Shown: positions 35,678 through 45,476 of the stretch, one piece after another
Position numbering within the stretch: position 1 is the stretch's first letter
How the letters are laid out: every line of letters begins with the position of its first letter
NCBI GenBank assembly: GCA_910577825.1
Contig: CAJTOK010000020.1
Span: 1 to 57,654 of the forward strand
From: an uncultured Lachnospiraceae bacterium
GTDB lineage: Bacteria > Bacillota > Clostridia > Lachnospirales > Lachnospiraceae
Reading direction: 5' to 3'
Length of the DNA: 57,654 bases
The notes under the pieces: model-generated
The model's database searches: none
The model's input: the letters and a program-made list of their open reading frames with translations, nothing else
Told to the model about the DNA's origin: nothing
Translations under genes and position numbers: made by a program

Positions 35678-36370
35678 TTAATAAAACCCTGCAAATAGAG
35701 AAGCCATTATTACTGTTACCAGCCCTGATACTGCTATTGAAAGGCTGCTCATTGCCCCTTCCATCTCCCCCATTTCAAATGCTTTCACTGTCCCTATTGC
35801 ATGTGCTGATGAACCAAGCCCTATTCCTTTTGCTATTGGTTCTGTTATATGGAATATTTTACAGACTGGAACAGCTATTATATTTCCTATTACACCCGTT
35901 ATAATTATTACTGCTACTGTTATTACCGTTATTCCGCCAAGTTCTTCTGAAACCCCCATTCCTATTGCTGTTGTTATTGATTTGGGGAGAAGCGTTACAT
36001 ATTGTTCATGTGTTATCCCAAAAAGCATACTCATTAACAGCACACTTCCCATGCTGGAAAGCACACCTGTTATTACACCTGCCATTACCGCTTTCCAGTT
36101 CTTTTTTAATATAGATACCTGCCTGTATAATGGTATTGCAAGACAGACTGTGGCAGGGGTTAAAAGATAGCTTATATATTTTGCGCTGTCATTATATATA
36201 CTGTATTTTACACCTGACAGCTTTAAAAATGCTATTACTATAATAATAGCTATTAACAGGGGGTTAAAGACTGCAAGCTTGAATTTATTTTTAATAAATA
36301 AGCCTGTGCCATATGCGGCAAGGCTTAAGAATACCCCGGCAAATACTGAATTATTTAGAAAGTTTTCCAT
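35678..36370 (-). CDS. lrgB: LrgB/CidB family membrane protein
   Basis: 231 aa integral membrane protein with about six to seven hydrophobic segments. The conserved LLPKSITTAIGMGVSEELGGI and LGSSAHAIGTVKAFEMGEMEGAMSSL blocks are the LrgB signatures. LrgAB/CidAB pairs are linked to murein hydrolase control and to pyruvate or glycolate transport. A more upstream start at 36412 exists, but GGAG precedes ATG 36370. It overlaps the lrgA 3' end by 20 bp. Confidence 0.92.
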   Translation of the reverse strand: MENFLNNSVFAGVFLSLAAYGTGLFIKNKFKLAVFNPLLIAIIIVIAFLKLSGVKYSIYNDSAKYISYLLTPATVCLAIPLYRQVSILKKNWKAVMAGVITGVLSSMGSVLLMSMLFGITHEQYVTLLPKSITTAIGMGVSEELGGITVITVAVIIITGVIGNIIAVPVCKIFHITEPIAKGIGLGSSAHAIGTVKAFEMGEMEGAMSSLSIAVSGLVTVIMASLFAGFY

Positions 36371-36743
36371 TATGGTTCTCCAATGTATGTTTTTTGCCAT
36401 GTAATAGTACAAATTGTGTAACCTTCCCAGATGCTGCCATAACTATTACGGTTGATACAACTGTTATTACAGCCACTGGCAGAAGTACAGGTTTTAATAT
36501 ACCCCACGAATCCATGAGCCCTGCTGCCGCTGGTATAAACATTACAGGCATTATTTCCACTAAAAAATCCCCTGCACCGCTTACCTGCCCTTCCTTAATA
36601 AAACCAGTCCAAAGCCCTGCAAACATTATTATCATTCCATAAATGCTTGCAGGAACCGGGAATGGTATTAATTCCTTTAATATTTCACCAATAAATGATA
36701 TAAATATAATTATTAAAAATTGTTTTAGATATTTCAATTCCAA
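36351..36743 (-). CDS. lrgA: LrgA/CidA family holin-like protein
   Basis: 130 aa with four hydrophobic segments. FISFIGEILKELIPFPVPASIYGMI is the LrgA family signature near the N-terminus, and VEIMPVMFIPAAAGLMD follows. It pairs with LrgB, encoded by the overlapping next gene. It lies 41 bp after the LTA-synthase-like gene and is probably in the same transcript. Confidence 0.92.
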   Translation of the reverse strand: MELKYLKQFLIIIFISFIGEILKELIPFPVPASIYGMIIMFAGLWTGFIKEGQVSGAGDFLVEIMPVMFIPAAAGLMDSWGILKPVLLPVAVITVVSTVIVMAASGKVTQFVLLHGKKHTLENHNGKLSK

Positions 36744-36784
36744 TACTTCCTTCCAAAGCAGGCCATCTGGACACAGTGCCGCCT

Positions 36785-39517
36785 CTAATCCATTCCAAAA
36801 AGTCCTGACATTTTATCCTTATCAGGGTCACTATAATAACCATATTGCAGTATTTTGTAGTTATTAAGAAGTTCTGCCTCTTTTTCTGTTTCATCTGGGC
36901 CATATTTATGCCAGGCACCTGTTTTGTCCATATACCCGTTTACATTAAGGACTGGTATATCTTCTGAAACTTTTTCAACATATTTGTTATAAAGAGGAAG
37001 TTCTATTCCTGCCTGTTTGAGAAGAAGGTTTTCTACAAGGTTATTGCCTATTAATACATTATCCGCTTCTTCTATATCATAGTTTGCCCATATTATAAAT
37101 GGTGTTGCATAACGTTTCTGTATATCCTCAAGTTCCCATTCATTCTGCGGCTTTTTAAGCAGTTCCTCATAAAAGCCTGTTTCTATGGATGGCCAGTGGT
37201 CGCCAAACATACATATAATAACAGGTTCTTCCTGTTTTTCAAAATACTGTACAAGGTATTTAAAAGCATCATCTGATACTTTAGTTGCAGAAAGGAACTC
37301 TTTGGCTTCGTTATAATATGAACCTTCTACATAAACCGGGTCTTTCCAGTTTGTATTGGTAAGGTATCCGCCATGGTTCTGTATTGTCATGTCAAACATA
37401 AACATTGGCGTAGAATGGTTATGTGCTTCATAAAGCTCAATAATTTTTTTATAGCTTTCCTTGTCGCTTATATACCTTACGTATTCAGGGTTCACAAAGT
37501 CCTCAATAGTTATAAACCTGTCAAATCCCATGCTTTTATATGTGTTAATCCTGTTCCAGTTTGTGCCGCTGCTTGGATGTATTGCATTGCATGTATAGCC
37601 AAGGCTTTTTAAATATGATGGCATTGAGTAGGTTGTTTCGTGCATAAACTGCTGGTATACATTACAGCCACTTGGGAAAAATGACATGGTATTGCCCGTC
37701 ATTGCTTCAAATTCTGAATTGCTTGTGCCTGCGCCAAATACTGATACATAGTCAAGCCCTTTTATTGTATTTTCTTTCATGCTGTGTATATATTCTAACG
37801 GGTCCCTGTTATAATTTACATCACCAACAAGTGAAAAATCGGCAAGGCTTTCATTCATTATCAATATTATATCCGGCTTCCTGCCATCCAGTGTCTTACA
37901 TGGTTTAAAATTACTGTTGTACATGGTTTCCCTGGTTTCTGGCACGCTTATGGCACTGCCGCTTGTTGTTGTTATATTATCTGCATTATTTTCTTCTTTT
38001 ATGCTGTTTAGTACTTGTGCTATCTTGTCATGTGAATAGCCTGATGGTTCAAATACTTTAAGGTACCTTAAATTAATAAAAAAATTCATATAAAAGCCAT
38101 TTGACTGGCATGAAGCAACTTTATTCCATACACTGTCTTTTATTCCACAAAATTCTAAAAGCCCTGTGCCGTACAGTACAACAAAAATAACCAATGCAGC
38201 CGCCATATGCGCACCACGTTTTATTAATTTCCTGCGCAGCAGGCCTGTTTTCTGGTTTTTGCGTGATGCCCTTCTTGTACTGGCACGTAATCTTATAATT
38301 AACATTATCCATATAATAAATGCAGGTATCATTATAAATTCCGCAGGTGTGAATTTTAATGTGTATGTTGAAGCTACTTCAGTTGCCGTTGCAAGCCCGA
38401 AGATATCTGCCGGCAGAAGCGGTGTGCCTCTTACATTCATTATAAAAAGGTTGCCAAGCCCTGCCGGGAATAATATAGCGTCCATTATAAGGATTGCTGT
38501 ATACATATTGCCTGAGACAGCATAGATTGCAAACTGCACAGCAAGCAGCAGTATCCATGTAAAAATCCATACATTCGGGTATATTCCTGAAATTGTGCTG
38601 TTCATGGTTTCAAGTATTATAAATAATACAAGAGGGTTAAAAAATATAATAAACCTTTTTATATTTTCCTCTGCTTTTGGCTCTGAAAGGCAGTATATTA
38701 CAAGTCCTTTTATGCCAGTAAAATGCTTTGCTTTCTTATGGCTTTTTTTGCTCTGTTTTTTATATGGTTTCTTATTATTTTTACTGCTGCGGCTTTCACT
38801 TGCACTTTCATGGAGCCTTGCTTCATTCTCCTCACGCCTCAGCTGTTTTTTACGCTTCTTCCTGTAAAACACAGCATAGGCTGTTATACGTTCAAAGCAT
38901 ATAATAAATATTAATACAAATTCAAGTATAAGGACTATAAGGGGATATATCTGCCTATACGAATATGTATATGAAATATTTAATGATTTCTTACGTGTCT
39001 GCATTTTCAATGTTGACATATAAGTATTCGGGTCTGTCCTGTTTGTAGTATTAAGTGTTGGCACAACAGCATATGGCACATTATCCGAGCTGCATGTAAA
39101 CCTTATACAGCATACTGCACCCTTTGGGATTGTAACTGTATAGTCCATATTTACAGTGTATGTTTCGTTGGCAGTTATATCATCTACATTAATATCTGTT
39201 TCATATACTATATTATTGCCAGCATCAGTCATTTGTAATTTAAGGATATCGCCAACATTTTCCCTTTCAAATGAACCAAAACTTAATATAAACTGTGAAA
39301 GCACTACTTTTCTTCCAAACTGGAACTTCTGGCGTATTACTTCCTCATTGTCTATAATGCCGATAACACTGCTGTTCACATTGCCGGCTTCAGTGGTCAC
39401 AGTCTGCTTTGAAACCATTGAGCCTGTAACAATATACTGTAGTATGCAGACCAGTAATATTATAACTGTAAAATAAGCTATTCTTTTTTTATCAAACTTA
39501 AAATACTTATATAGCAT
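36785..39517 (-). CDS. LTA synthase-like phosphoglycerol transferase (sulfatase fold)
   Basis: 910 aa membrane protein. An N-terminal helix is followed by an extracellular beta-rich segment of about 150 residues. A cluster of helices lies near 200-450, with a very basic loop near 240-265 (KKPYKKQSKKSHKKAKH). The catalytic alkaline-phosphatase/sulfatase domain runs from about 548: DIILIMNESLADF, FGAGTSNSEFEAMTG with the likely nucleophile Thr, and CMFGDHWPS. This matches LtaS-type enzymes that polymerise or transfer glycerol phosphate from phosphatidylglycerol. GTG 39526 opens the frame, but GGGTG precedes ATG 39517. Longer than typical LtaS (about 640 aa). Confidence 0.85.
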   Translation of the reverse strand: MLYKYFKFDKKRIAYFTVIILLVCILQYIVTGSMVSKQTVTTEAGNVNSSVIGIIDNEEVIRQKFQFGRKVVLSQFILSFGSFERENVGDILKLQMTDAGNNIVYETDINVDDITANETYTVNMDYTVTIPKGAVCCIRFTCSSDNVPYAVVPTLNTTNRTDPNTYMSTLKMQTRKKSLNISYTYSYRQIYPLIVLILEFVLIFIICFERITAYAVFYRKKRKKQLRREENEARLHESASESRSSKNNKKPYKKQSKKSHKKAKHFTGIKGLVIYCLSEPKAEENIKRFIIFFNPLVLFIILETMNSTISGIYPNVWIFTWILLLAVQFAIYAVSGNMYTAILIMDAILFPAGLGNLFIMNVRGTPLLPADIFGLATATEVASTYTLKFTPAEFIMIPAFIIWIMLIIRLRASTRRASRKNQKTGLLRRKLIKRGAHMAAALVIFVVLYGTGLLEFCGIKDSVWNKVASCQSNGFYMNFFINLRYLKVFEPSGYSHDKIAQVLNSIKEENNADNITTTSGSAISVPETRETMYNSNFKPCKTLDGRKPDIILIMNESLADFSLVGDVNYNRDPLEYIHSMKENTIKGLDYVSVFGAGTSNSEFEAMTGNTMSFFPSGCNVYQQFMHETTYSMPSYLKSLGYTCNAIHPSSGTNWNRINTYKSMGFDRFITIEDFVNPEYVRYISDKESYKKIIELYEAHNHSTPMFMFDMTIQNHGGYLTNTNWKDPVYVEGSYYNEAKEFLSATKVSDDAFKYLVQYFEKQEEPVIICMFGDHWPSIETGFYEELLKKPQNEWELEDIQKRYATPFIIWANYDIEEADNVLIGNNLVENLLLKQAGIELPLYNKYVEKVSEDIPVLNVNGYMDKTGAWHKYGPDETEKEAELLNNYKILQYGYYSDPDKDKMSGLFGMD

Positions 39518-39599
39518 ATATAACACCCTTTACATTTATATTAATGTGCGAAAAATTCTTACAGCCTGTATAATACATTTAATCTATTTAATTTGTCAA

Positions 39600-40796
39600 T
39601 TACAAAACATTTAAAATTTCCTTAATAAATGATATAATCCGTGCACATCTGTTATCCCATGTTTCATTTTCTGACGCTTTACTTAGGCTGGATGCCATTT
39701 TATAAAGTTTTTCTGTACTGTTCAATATACCTGCCATGTTTTTTATGCTTTCTGTAATATCCCCTGTACCAAAGACCAGCATGTTTTCCTTGTAATTTTC
39801 TTCAATATAGCTGCATGTGCCAGTAAGCACCGCAGTACCATTTACCATTGCATTAAATACCCTGTCATGTGGCGCTTCTGTAAATAATGGCTGTACATTT
39901 AAGACTACCTGCGAATCTGCCATTAGTGCAGGAATATCTGTATAAGGTTTTTCACCATGTATTACAAGCCTGTCTTTATAACGGCCATTATACATCTCCC
40001 ATCTTGCACCTGCCACATCAATTTTGTATCCTTCTTCAAGAAGCGCTGTAACTGCCATGTCCCGTAAGCAGTCACGTATATACCTGTCAATATACCTTGC
40101 TTTATACATCCTGTTTGCAAAACGTTCTTCTTTCCATGAAGTAATGTTTCTGTAAAGTTCATGCACCGGGGACTGGTCTCCTTCCATAATGCCCTGCATT
40201 ATTTCCTCTGCCTGTTTTATATATATTATATTGGTTTCTTCCATAACCTGCCTGTAATAAGAAGGCGGTGTATATGTTGCAGGGAAAAGTATATGGTATT
40301 TACGTTCCTTAAACTGGCTATAACTATACCATCCACTATTTTTTCCATCTGTAAGGTTTTTAATTCCTCCAAAAGGTATTGCCACGGTTTTCCTGATATG
40401 CGTGTAATACCTGTCAATGTATTCTTTATGGTGTGCATCAAGGCATATTACATAATACCGTTTTAACTTTACTTCAAGATACCTGTGTACGTGCATTGGA
40501 TGGTCAGCTATAATATTAATAAAAGGCGCATTTATTCCATCAAGGTATCTGCTGCCATTATCACATTCTGCAAGCGGCAGTATTGAATTTATATCTATTA
40601 CCGCATCAAAGCTTTTGCCGGTAAAGCTTTCAAGCAAAAGGCTGTCTGCTTCCGGGTCATTTATAATGCAGTGTGTTACATCTTCCCCATGCCCTTTTAA
40701 TATATCACGTATTAATGCTAAAAATACACCTGATGAGCCATAACTTAGCTTCCTTGTTTCAAGTATAAGTATTTTAAGGTGTCCCGTCTGTGCCAT
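39600..40796 (-). CDS. CgeB-like glycosyltransferase, second copy
   Basis: 398 aa, same family as 21525-22709. Shared blocks: INIIADHPMHVHRYLE, RYYVICLDAHHKEYIDRYY, ILFPATYTPPSYYRQ and LNVQPLFTEAPHDRVFNAMVNGTAVLT. An earlier in-frame start at 40904 would overlap the YhfC gene deeply; AAGGGGAAG lies directly before ATG 40796, which overlaps it by 23 bp. It closes the fliB-fic-cyclase operon, so surface or flagellin glycosylation is a reasonable guess. Confidence 0.8.
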   Translation of the reverse strand: MAQTGHLKILILETRKLSYGSSGVFLALIRDILKGHGEDVTHCIINDPEADSLLLESFTGKSFDAVIDINSILPLAECDNGSRYLDGINAPFINIIADHPMHVHRYLEVKLKRYYVICLDAHHKEYIDRYYTHIRKTVAIPFGGIKNLTDGKNSGWYSYSQFKERKYHILFPATYTPPSYYRQVMEETNIIYIKQAEEIMQGIMEGDQSPVHELYRNITSWKEERFANRMYKARYIDRYIRDCLRDMAVTALLEEGYKIDVAGARWEMYNGRYKDRLVIHGEKPYTDIPALMADSQVVLNVQPLFTEAPHDRVFNAMVNGTAVLTGTCSYIEENYKENMLVFGTGDITESIKNMAGILNSTEKLYKMASSLSKASENETWDNRCARIISFIKEILNVL

Positions 40797-41670
40797 CTTC
40801 TTCCCCTTCTTTGTCCTTATACTTTGCCCTGGCATATTTCCAGTCTTTCTTACTAGCGCCTGCCCTTTCTGTACGTGGCAGTTCCAGATATATTTTACGG
40901 GCAAATACTGCAGTTATCATTGAATAAACCAGTATTATTATCTCCAAAGCAGCAACTGGCAGGCTTCCGTTTGTTAAATGCTGGTTATATGCCGCAAATA
41001 CATCTATAAATGAATGTAATACTATTGCTATTGCGAGGAAATATGTTTTATTAATAGTTTTTACTGAATAAAATACAAGTACCGAAAGTGAAACCTGCAG
41101 TACCATTGCAGAAACACGTTCAACACCTGCCCATATACAGTCCTGTACCGAAAGGTTTATAATTGCTTCCTGCAATTCCCTGAAAATCTCTTTTGAACTT
41201 TCATCTTCAAGTGTGCCAATCATTTTCTCCATCTGGCCTGCATTTATTACCTGTGCATATGTAAAGTTCTGTAACATTGAAAATCCAAGGACTATCATGC
41301 ACTCAATGCCGCCATGCCCGAGCCCGTATGCTATGGCAGTTTCCCTGTTATCACGCTGTTTAAGCAAGAGCTTAAAAGCAACAAAACGCCCGGTTTCTTC
41401 AAATAAACCAGCCAGAAGCCCTGCACATAGTGCATAGCCCCATATATTCCCTCTGATAAACCGTGAAACAGGGTTGTCAAGCTGGAAAAAGAACATATTA
41501 GGTACTGATTTCAGTATTCCCCCGAATGTTACAAAAACCAGCGCACCAGTTAATGCCGGCATTACACTTTTTTTATATTTAATTTGCCAGAAAACCATCA
41601 TTGCAAACGGCAGTACAAAACTTAAAGCTGATAATTCCATCATTGCCTTTACTACTGATTCTGAAACCAT
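40774..41670 (-). CDS. YhfC-family intramembrane metalloprotease-like protein
   Basis: 298 aa with about seven to eight transmembrane segments. Likely metal-site motifs of the CPBP/PrsW-like YhfC group: AGLFEETGRFVAFK near residue 90, GLGHGGIECMIVLG near residue 115 and VLHSFIDVFAAY near residue 222. A basic cytoplasmic tail follows (KDWKYARAKYKDKEGEEDG). Substrate unknown. Its start overlaps the end of the epimerase gene by 19 bp; GGGGGAAA precedes ATG 41670. Confidence 0.8.
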   Translation of the reverse strand: MVSESVVKAMMELSALSFVLPFAMMVFWQIKYKKSVMPALTGALVFVTFGGILKSVPNMFFFQLDNPVSRFIRGNIWGYALCAGLLAGLFEETGRFVAFKLLLKQRDNRETAIAYGLGHGGIECMIVLGFSMLQNFTYAQVINAGQMEKMIGTLEDESSKEIFRELQEAIINLSVQDCIWAGVERVSAMVLQVSLSVLVFYSVKTINKTYFLAIAIVLHSFIDVFAAYNQHLTNGSLPVAALEIIILVYSMITAVFARKIYLELPRTERAGASKKDWKYARAKYKDKEGEEDGTDGTP

Positions 41671-42467
41671 ATATTTTCCCCCTGTCCAAATGGATATATT
41701 TTATTTTCCTGCATATATTTAACTGACTCCTCCAGATGCCCATACCCCCTTACTTCAACAAGCACTGATGGTTCTTCTAAAAGCCCCCTGCACCAGCTGC
41801 CAAACCCATCCCACTCTATAATGCCTGTCCCTACCGGGTTATGTAAATCTTCATTGCCGTCATTATCATTAATATGTATATGTTTTACATAAGAGGCCAT
41901 CTGGCTGTACCAGATATCCATTGGCGAACCTGATATGCACGCATGTGCAATATCAAGGCAGACGCCAAAACGTGGTTCATCTGCCATTCTTTCTGCAAGT
42001 GATTTAAGCATATACGGGGCATCATCAAACATATTTTCAATATATATATATTGTTCTTTATAATCCTTTAATATCTGCCTCCAGTATTCCTCATTCCTTT
42101 TAATCCATGAATCAAGATATGAGCCAAGCCTGAAATTGACAATATAATTTGTATGGAATATAACTGCTTTAAGCCCCATTTTTACAGCGATATCCATGCA
42201 CTGGCGCACTCTGTAATCACTGGCTTTAAATATTCCAGGGTCTTCACTGTTGACACATATATCAAGGAATGCACCGTGCATTGTATCACCAGTGCCGCCA
42301 GGACGCACTGACATATACTGCTTTATTACTTTATTTAATGTAAACCCGTCATCAAGAAGCCCTGGCATAAAGAAATCATTATACTCAAAGCCCGCATTAT
42401 ATTTTTCTGCAAATCCAAGATACCTGTTTATATCCTGGACTGATGGTATACAATATAACTTCCCCAT
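41652..42467 (-). CDS. Sugar phosphate isomerase/epimerase-like TIM barrel protein
   Basis: 271 aa of the xylose-isomerase-like/AP endonuclease 2 superfamily. Metal-binding residues are likely in AVIFHTNYIV, YIYIENMFD (Glu), GVCLDIAHACI (Asp, His) and KHIHINDNDGNEDLHNPVGTGIIEW (His, Asp, Glu). Reaction and substrate cannot be told from sequence. Its ATG overlaps the cyclase stop by 1 bp (TAATG), so it is coupled to it. Confidence 0.8.
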   Translation of the reverse strand: MGKLYCIPSVQDINRYLGFAEKYNAGFEYNDFFMPGLLDDGFTLNKVIKQYMSVRPGGTGDTMHGAFLDICVNSEDPGIFKASDYRVRQCMDIAVKMGLKAVIFHTNYIVNFRLGSYLDSWIKRNEEYWRQILKDYKEQYIYIENMFDDAPYMLKSLAERMADEPRFGVCLDIAHACISGSPMDIWYSQMASYVKHIHINDNDGNEDLHNPVGTGIIEWDGFGSWCRGLLEEPSVLVEVRGYGHLEESVKYMQENKIYPFGQGENIWFQNQ

Positions 42468-44560
42468 TATTTTCCTCCCTTTACTGTTACAACTTCTTTA
42501 ATTCCTTCCTTAATGCTTTCTTTAAGTTCATTCCCTGCAAACTCTTTTACCGCCTGTACATTGGTTTTGCATAGTTCATGGACTTTTTTAATTTCTTTTA
42601 TGCCATCACTGTACTTTTCCTCAATATTTTTTTCACGTTTTACTGGTTCAGGCTTTTCCCGTATATTATTAATTTCATATGCTGTAATTTTCATCCTCTT
42701 CCCTTTAAGGCTGTATTCACCTGCAAATGATATGTCAATCCTGCCGCCAGACATCCTTGCAACTTCCCTTGTTATAAGTATCTGGCCGGGTTTTGCCACC
42801 CCTTCAAGGCGTGAAGTGGTATTTACAGTATCACCTATTGCTGTATATTCCATTCTGTTCTGGCTTCCAATATTGCCTATAACCGCATCACCGCAATGCA
42901 CGCCAATGCCAAACTCTACCTCTACGCCATATTTTTTAAGACATTCCTTTTTCAGCCTTTCACCATTAGAAAGTATGTCCCATGCTGTACATACTGCCCT
43001 GAATACATAATCATCAAGGTCTGATGGCGAATTAAATACAGCCATTGCCGCATCACCTATAAATTTATCAAGCGTGCCGCCATTATTAGCTACAGCTTCT
43101 GCAATAATTGTAAGGTAACTGTTTAAAATATCCACAACCTGTTCAGGTGAAAGGTTCTCAGAAAGCGGTGTAAACCCTCTTATATCTACAAAAAGCACAG
43201 CTATATGTTTCCTTCTGCCCCCGATTGATACATCAATGCCGCCATCCTTGATTTCATTAACCACCTGTTCATCAACATACTTTTTAAATACTTTTTCAAG
43301 TGAATACCTCTGCCTTTTTATAATTATATAGCCTGATACAAGATTTACAGCTGCGATTGTTATAATAAGCATTATAATACGCAGAAGCGGTATATAATAC
43401 CCCCATACATTTAACATGCAGCTTGCAAGCACCTGTACCACAATAAGGAATATTGAATAAAATATTGTACTTGGCCCGCTGCTGTGTGAAGTTGCTATAA
43501 AGAAAAGCACAGCAAACAATGAATACCATATTGCAAGAAACCACTTATGTGCATACTGTATTGTATTATTCTGTATAAGTGCATTTAACACACTTGCCTG
43601 CAGTTCAATTTCATTTATCTGCGCACCCCTGCGGTTTGGCACATTATATATACTTTCAGCTGTATAATCGCCAACAAGTACAACACTGTTTTTAAATTCT
43701 TTTTTGTCCACAATGCCATTTATAACATCATAATACGAATAAGTTTTAAAATTGTTTGCATTTTTAGAATAATTAATACCTATTTCATTATCATAATTGG
43801 CTTCTGGTGCATGGTATTCTTTGCCATTATGTTCTAAATACATCTTGTATACTGCAAGTGGGAAAATGTCATAATGTACATCTTCATAATTAACACTTGC
43901 TGTCATATTCCTTATAAAACCATCATCATCATTTATGCCTATATTTATAACACCTGTTGAAACATACGGAAGAAGCCCTGCAAATGGCATATTTATACCT
44001 GTTATATTTTCTTTTCCGATTTTATTGCGTGGAGGTTTATAATTTATCCGGGCAGCCTTTAAACCTGTTTTCTGGCTATTGTCCATTTCTGCTGACATCA
44101 GTGAAACTTCTGCCACTTTTGATAGTGATGCCTTTTTAATCTCTTTTTCTATAATTGAACTTATACATATATTTCCATATTCACTACATGCCTCTATAAG
44201 CTCATTATCGCCCTCACTGTCTTTTTCTTCATGGAAATCAAGCCCGAATGCAATAACATCCGGCCCTCCGCCATTACTGTTTAAATAATGTATAAGTTTT
44301 GCCACTTCACTTCTCTGCCAGTCTTTAAAAGCACCAAGTTCACTGGTAGTTTTGCTGTCAATGGCAATTATTTTAATATTTAACTCCCTTTCCCTTTTTT
44401 CAACTATAGGCTGGTAAAAAAAGTCACTTACAATGTAGTCTATTGTATTAACTGGCTTACAATATGTAAATAATAATGAAAGCAGCATAAAAAAAACTGA
44501 AGCTACAGAAATATATATTATCCTTTCCTTTCTGGTAAGTTTCTTCAGCCCCTTGCTCAT
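42467..44560 (-). CDS. CHASE2-domain class III adenylate cyclase
   Basis: 697 aa. One N-terminal helix is followed by an extracellular CHASE2 sensor domain (about 45-340; IKIIAIDSKTTSELGAF, DVIAFGLDFHEEKDSEGD, SVVLVGDYTAESIYNVPNRRG). Three helices follow at about 345-420, then a cyclase domain: VLFVDIRGFTPLSE near 456 and DKFIGDAAMAVFNSP, with both metal-binding Asp. GIGVHCGDAVIGNIGSQNRMEYTAIGDTVNTTSRLEG completes it. The Lys of TLDKF and Thr of EYTAIGD fit bacterial adenylate rather than guanylate cyclases. cAMP cyclases of this kind are uncommon in Clostridia. It overlaps fic by 4 bp. Confidence 0.9.
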   Translation of the reverse strand: MSKGLKKLTRKERIIYISVASVFFMLLSLLFTYCKPVNTIDYIVSDFFYQPIVEKRERELNIKIIAIDSKTTSELGAFKDWQRSEVAKLIHYLNSNGGGPDVIAFGLDFHEEKDSEGDNELIEACSEYGNICISSIIEKEIKKASLSKVAEVSLMSAEMDNSQKTGLKAARINYKPPRNKIGKENITGINMPFAGLLPYVSTGVINIGINDDDGFIRNMTASVNYEDVHYDIFPLAVYKMYLEHNGKEYHAPEANYDNEIGINYSKNANNFKTYSYYDVINGIVDKKEFKNSVVLVGDYTAESIYNVPNRRGAQINEIELQASVLNALIQNNTIQYAHKWFLAIWYSLFAVLFFIATSHSSGPSTIFYSIFLIVVQVLASCMLNVWGYYIPLLRIIMLIITIAAVNLVSGYIIIKRQRYSLEKVFKKYVDEQVVNEIKDGGIDVSIGGRRKHIAVLFVDIRGFTPLSENLSPEQVVDILNSYLTIIAEAVANNGGTLDKFIGDAAMAVFNSPSDLDDYVFRAVCTAWDILSNGERLKKECLKKYGVEVEFGIGVHCGDAVIGNIGSQNRMEYTAIGDTVNTTSRLEGVAKPGQILITREVARMSGGRIDISFAGEYSLKGKRMKITAYEINNIREKPEPVKREKNIEEKYSDGIKEIKKVHELCKTNVQAVKEFAGNELKESIKEGIKEVVTVKGGK

Positions 44561-45456
44561 ACAAACACCTTCCCCCAGTCTGTATGTTTTACAACATACC
44601 TGCCCTGTCCTTCAAGCACTTCATATAAGTTGTCATAAACTGTTTTTAACATATATTGTATAAACGGCGTAACATCATGGAATGAATTTTCACTGTTCTC
44701 TATTGCCTGGTAGTAATCAGGTGCCGTTTCATTAATTGTCTTGCTAAGTGTAAGTGCACTAAAATTATAAAGTCCTGAACGTATCAGGAAATCTGATGTC
44801 AGAAGCCTTGCAATACGCCCGTTCCCGTCACAGAAAGGGTGCATATATACAAAATAAAAATGTACTATTGCAACTTTTATATATGGACATTCTATATTTC
44901 CACCATTATAAAAACCAAAAAACTGTTTCATGCAGTAATCCAGGAACTCCACATCTGGCGCTTCATGTGTGCCAACAGTAACCACACCTGTCCTGAACTT
45001 GCTGCCTGAAAGGTCCGGGTTGTCACATACACCGTCTGTCACTATCTCCCATAGACGTACAAGTGTATCCACATTCCTTTTTGAAGTAAGGTTAAGGTAC
45101 TTAACTGCACGGTATGTATTTAAAATCATCCTGTCACCCTTTTTTTCAGTCCTCTTTGCCCTGAAAATATCAAAAAGTTCTTCAACAGAAGTATCTGCAC
45201 CCTCTATACGGCAGCTGTGGAATGATTCCTTTTCAATGGATATATCCGTATCAATATCTGTTACAGATATATTATCATACATTTTATTAATATCAGAAAG
45301 CAGCCCGTCTGGAATTGCCCCAGGACACCATGACAGCTGGTAACCAAAAGCATCCCTTATAGGAAGCATTTCCAGTTTTTCCTGTCTTTGCCTGAGCTTT
45401 TTGGCTGCACTATACATGCCAAGTTTTGCATCCCTTTCTAAAATCTTATATTCCAT
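44557..45456 (-). CDS. Fic-domain protein, self-inhibited class II type
   Basis: 299 aa. The Fic motif HPFCDGNGRIARL is near residue 206, with the catalytic His, the phosphate-binding GNGR and the following Arg all intact. Upstream, SCRIEG (residues 81-86) matches the (S/T)xxxE(G/N) inhibitory motif placed N-terminally, as in class II Fic proteins. It also carries an N-terminal Fic/DOC-like helical region. Family members AMPylate proteins; the target is unknown. GGAGG lies directly before ATG 45456. The stop overlaps the cyclase start as ATGA. Confidence 0.9.
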   Translation of the reverse strand: MEYKILERDAKLGMYSAAKKLRQRQEKLEMLPIRDAFGYQLSWCPGAIPDGLLSDINKMYDNISVTDIDTDISIEKESFHSCRIEGADTSVEELFDIFRAKRTEKKGDRMILNTYRAVKYLNLTSKRNVDTLVRLWEIVTDGVCDNPDLSGSKFRTGVVTVGTHEAPDVEFLDYCMKQFFGFYNGGNIECPYIKVAIVHFYFVYMHPFCDGNGRIARLLTSDFLIRSGLYNFSALTLSKTINETAPDYYQAIENSENSFHDVTPFIQYMLKTVYDNLYEVLEGQGRYVVKHTDWGKVFV

Positions 45457-45476
45457 AATAATCCTCCATATAAAAT

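Noticed and set aside
35545..35904. 119-codon + strand frame over structured element B and the lrgB end
   Set aside because: It spans the palindromic element and antisense lrgB; no ribosome binding site; no counterpart in element A in the same frame.
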